Of a DNA stretch of 64,000 nt, positions 63,564 to 64,000 are shown piece by piece. Origin of the DNA: Coraliomargarita algicola (lineage in GTDB: Bacteria; Verrucomicrobiota; Verrucomicrobiia; Opitutales; Coraliomargaritaceae); assembly GCF_033878955.1 (NCBI RefSeq), contig NZ_CP138858.1, forward strand, positions 4,677,001-4,741,000, written 5' to 3'. The notes under the pieces are model-generated. The model made no database searches. It saw only the letters and a list, made by a program, of their open reading frames with translations, and was not told the DNA's origin. The stretch's first letter is position 1. Each line of letters starts with the position of its first letter. Both the position numbers and the translations under genes were made by a program.

Positions 63564-63842
63564 ATGGCACTTAAAATCCGTCTCCAACGTCATGGCGCAA
63601 GCCACCGCCCTTTCTACCGCATGGTCGTCACCGAAGCTTTGGCTCGTCGTGATGGTCGTTTTGTCGAAGTTCTCGGCACTTACGAGCCACAGGCTAAGCG
63701 CCCTGAGGATGAGCTGAATGTAAAGCTCGACCGCGTTGATTACTGGAAGTCGGTCGGTGCTAAGCCTACTGACACAGCTGCAAGCTTGATCCGCAAGGCT
63801 CGTCGCGAAGCACCTGCTGAAGCTGAAACTGCTGAAGCGTAG
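63564..63842 (+). CDS. rpsP: 30S ribosomal protein S16
   Basis: 92 residues. 'MALKIRLQRHGASHRPFYRMVVTEALARRDGRFVEVLGTYEPQAK' is diagnostic of bacterial S16, followed by 'RVDYWKSVGAKPTDTAASLIRKA'. It binds 16S rRNA and helps assemble the small subunit. The Ala/Glu-rich tail is short. It is followed by trmD with 78 nt between; the usual rimM between them is missing. No Shine-Dalgarno sequence is seen before the ATG (TTTACACTTTAATATT). Confidence 0.97.
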   Translation: MALKIRLQRHGASHRPFYRMVVTEALARRDGRFVEVLGTYEPQAKRPEDELNVKLDRVDYWKSVGAKPTDTAASLIRKARREAPAEAETAEA

Positions 63843-63920
63843 TTTATTTTTCAACTCGCCCGTCTCGGCGCTGGCAGCGTGCGCACTTGCGACGTTGTCG
63901 CAGTCTAGGCCAGCTCTCTG

Positions 63921-64000
63921 ATGCATCTTGAGTTTGACATTTTAACCCTCTTTCCAGAAATGGTAGAGGGTTTTTTTGCGTCCAGTATGCTGGCACGTGG
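63921..64000 (+). CDS. trmD: tRNA (guanine-N1)-methyltransferase, N-terminal part (3' end outside window)
   Basis: The ATG at 63921 opens a frame to the window end, coding for MHLEFDILTLFPEMVEGFF then ASSMLAR. This matches the conserved TrmD start (DILTLFPEMF----SSILGRA). TrmD methylates G37 of tRNAs reading CNN codons and prevents +1 frameshifts. The gene order rpsP-trmD supports the call. Only 26 codons are visible. Confidence 0.88.
   Translation, partial: MHLEFDILTLFPEMVEGFFASSMLAR

Noticed and set aside
1..64000. CRISPR arrays, insertion sequences, prophage or integrative elements
   Set aside because: No regularly spaced short repeats, no transposase or integrase motifs and no attachment-site duplications were seen; the phage-like block at 7825-8037 is a protein module, not a prophage.

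Overview
The window looks like a chromosomal segment from a marine-type Verrucomicrobiota bacterium, most likely of the Opitutae/Puniceicoccales (Coraliomargarita-like) group. This is inferred from gene content, not from a search. The pointers are a Verru_Chthon cassette protein A gene, three PEP-CTERM surface proteins (two with autotransporter-associated beta-strand repeats), a DUF1559-like pseudopilin, and very large exported glycoside hydrolases. Most start codons lack a Shine-Dalgarno sequence. I see no transposase, integrase, phage, CRISPR, tRNA or rRNA gene.

Layout. (1) 1-5.5 kb: a Verru_Chthon cassette A gene, broken by a frameshift at a G5 run, lies between two copies of the same unknown exported protein family; a small SGNH hydrolase follows. 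(2) 5.5-22.5 kb: a LacI regulator diverges from a PEP-CTERM beta-strand-repeat protein. Then come an exported GH3, a convergent AraC regulator, a zinc-less MDR dehydrogenase, a Gfo/Idh/MocA oxidoreductase, a GH1 without signal peptide, and an exported GH2-like protein of about 1880 residues. (3) 22.5-48.2 kb: a second beta-strand-repeat PEP-CTERM protein diverges from a LacI regulator. This is followed by an exported clan GH-A enzyme with carbohydrate-binding modules, a GH39-like enzyme, a short PEP-CTERM protein, a pseudopilin, a second GH2-like protein, an SGNH esterase, a DUF4886 protein, a GH29 fucosidase, a second frameshifted GH-A/CBM enzyme and a CE7-type acetyl esterase. (4) 48.3-50.9 kb: a low-molecular-weight tyrosine phosphatase and an lrgAB pair with a divergent LysR regulator. 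(5) 51-63.2 kb: a YfiR-TonB receptor pair diverges from a three-gene set: a large exported propeller-like protein, a CHASE2 class III cyclase, and a FecR-TPR-beta-barrel fusion. (6) 63.2-64 kb: a small unknown protein, rpsP and the start of trmD.

How it may work together. Regions 2 and 3 read as a polysaccharide-utilisation locus for a branched, probably acetylated and fucose-containing glycan. Giant exported enzymes and esterases act outside the cytoplasm; GH1, GH39-like and GH29 enzymes act inside on imported oligosaccharides; two LacI and one AraC regulator provide control. No sugar transporter, sulfatase or fucose catabolic gene is present, so those must lie elsewhere. The order GH2-like, then GH-A/CBM, occurs twice and suggests an old segmental duplication. 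Region 5 is the best candidate for an undescribed system. It would couple an outer-membrane barrel carrying a periplasmic FecR domain to cytoplasmic cAMP synthesis through a CHASE2 receptor, facing a YfiR-TonB receptor pair across one shared control region.
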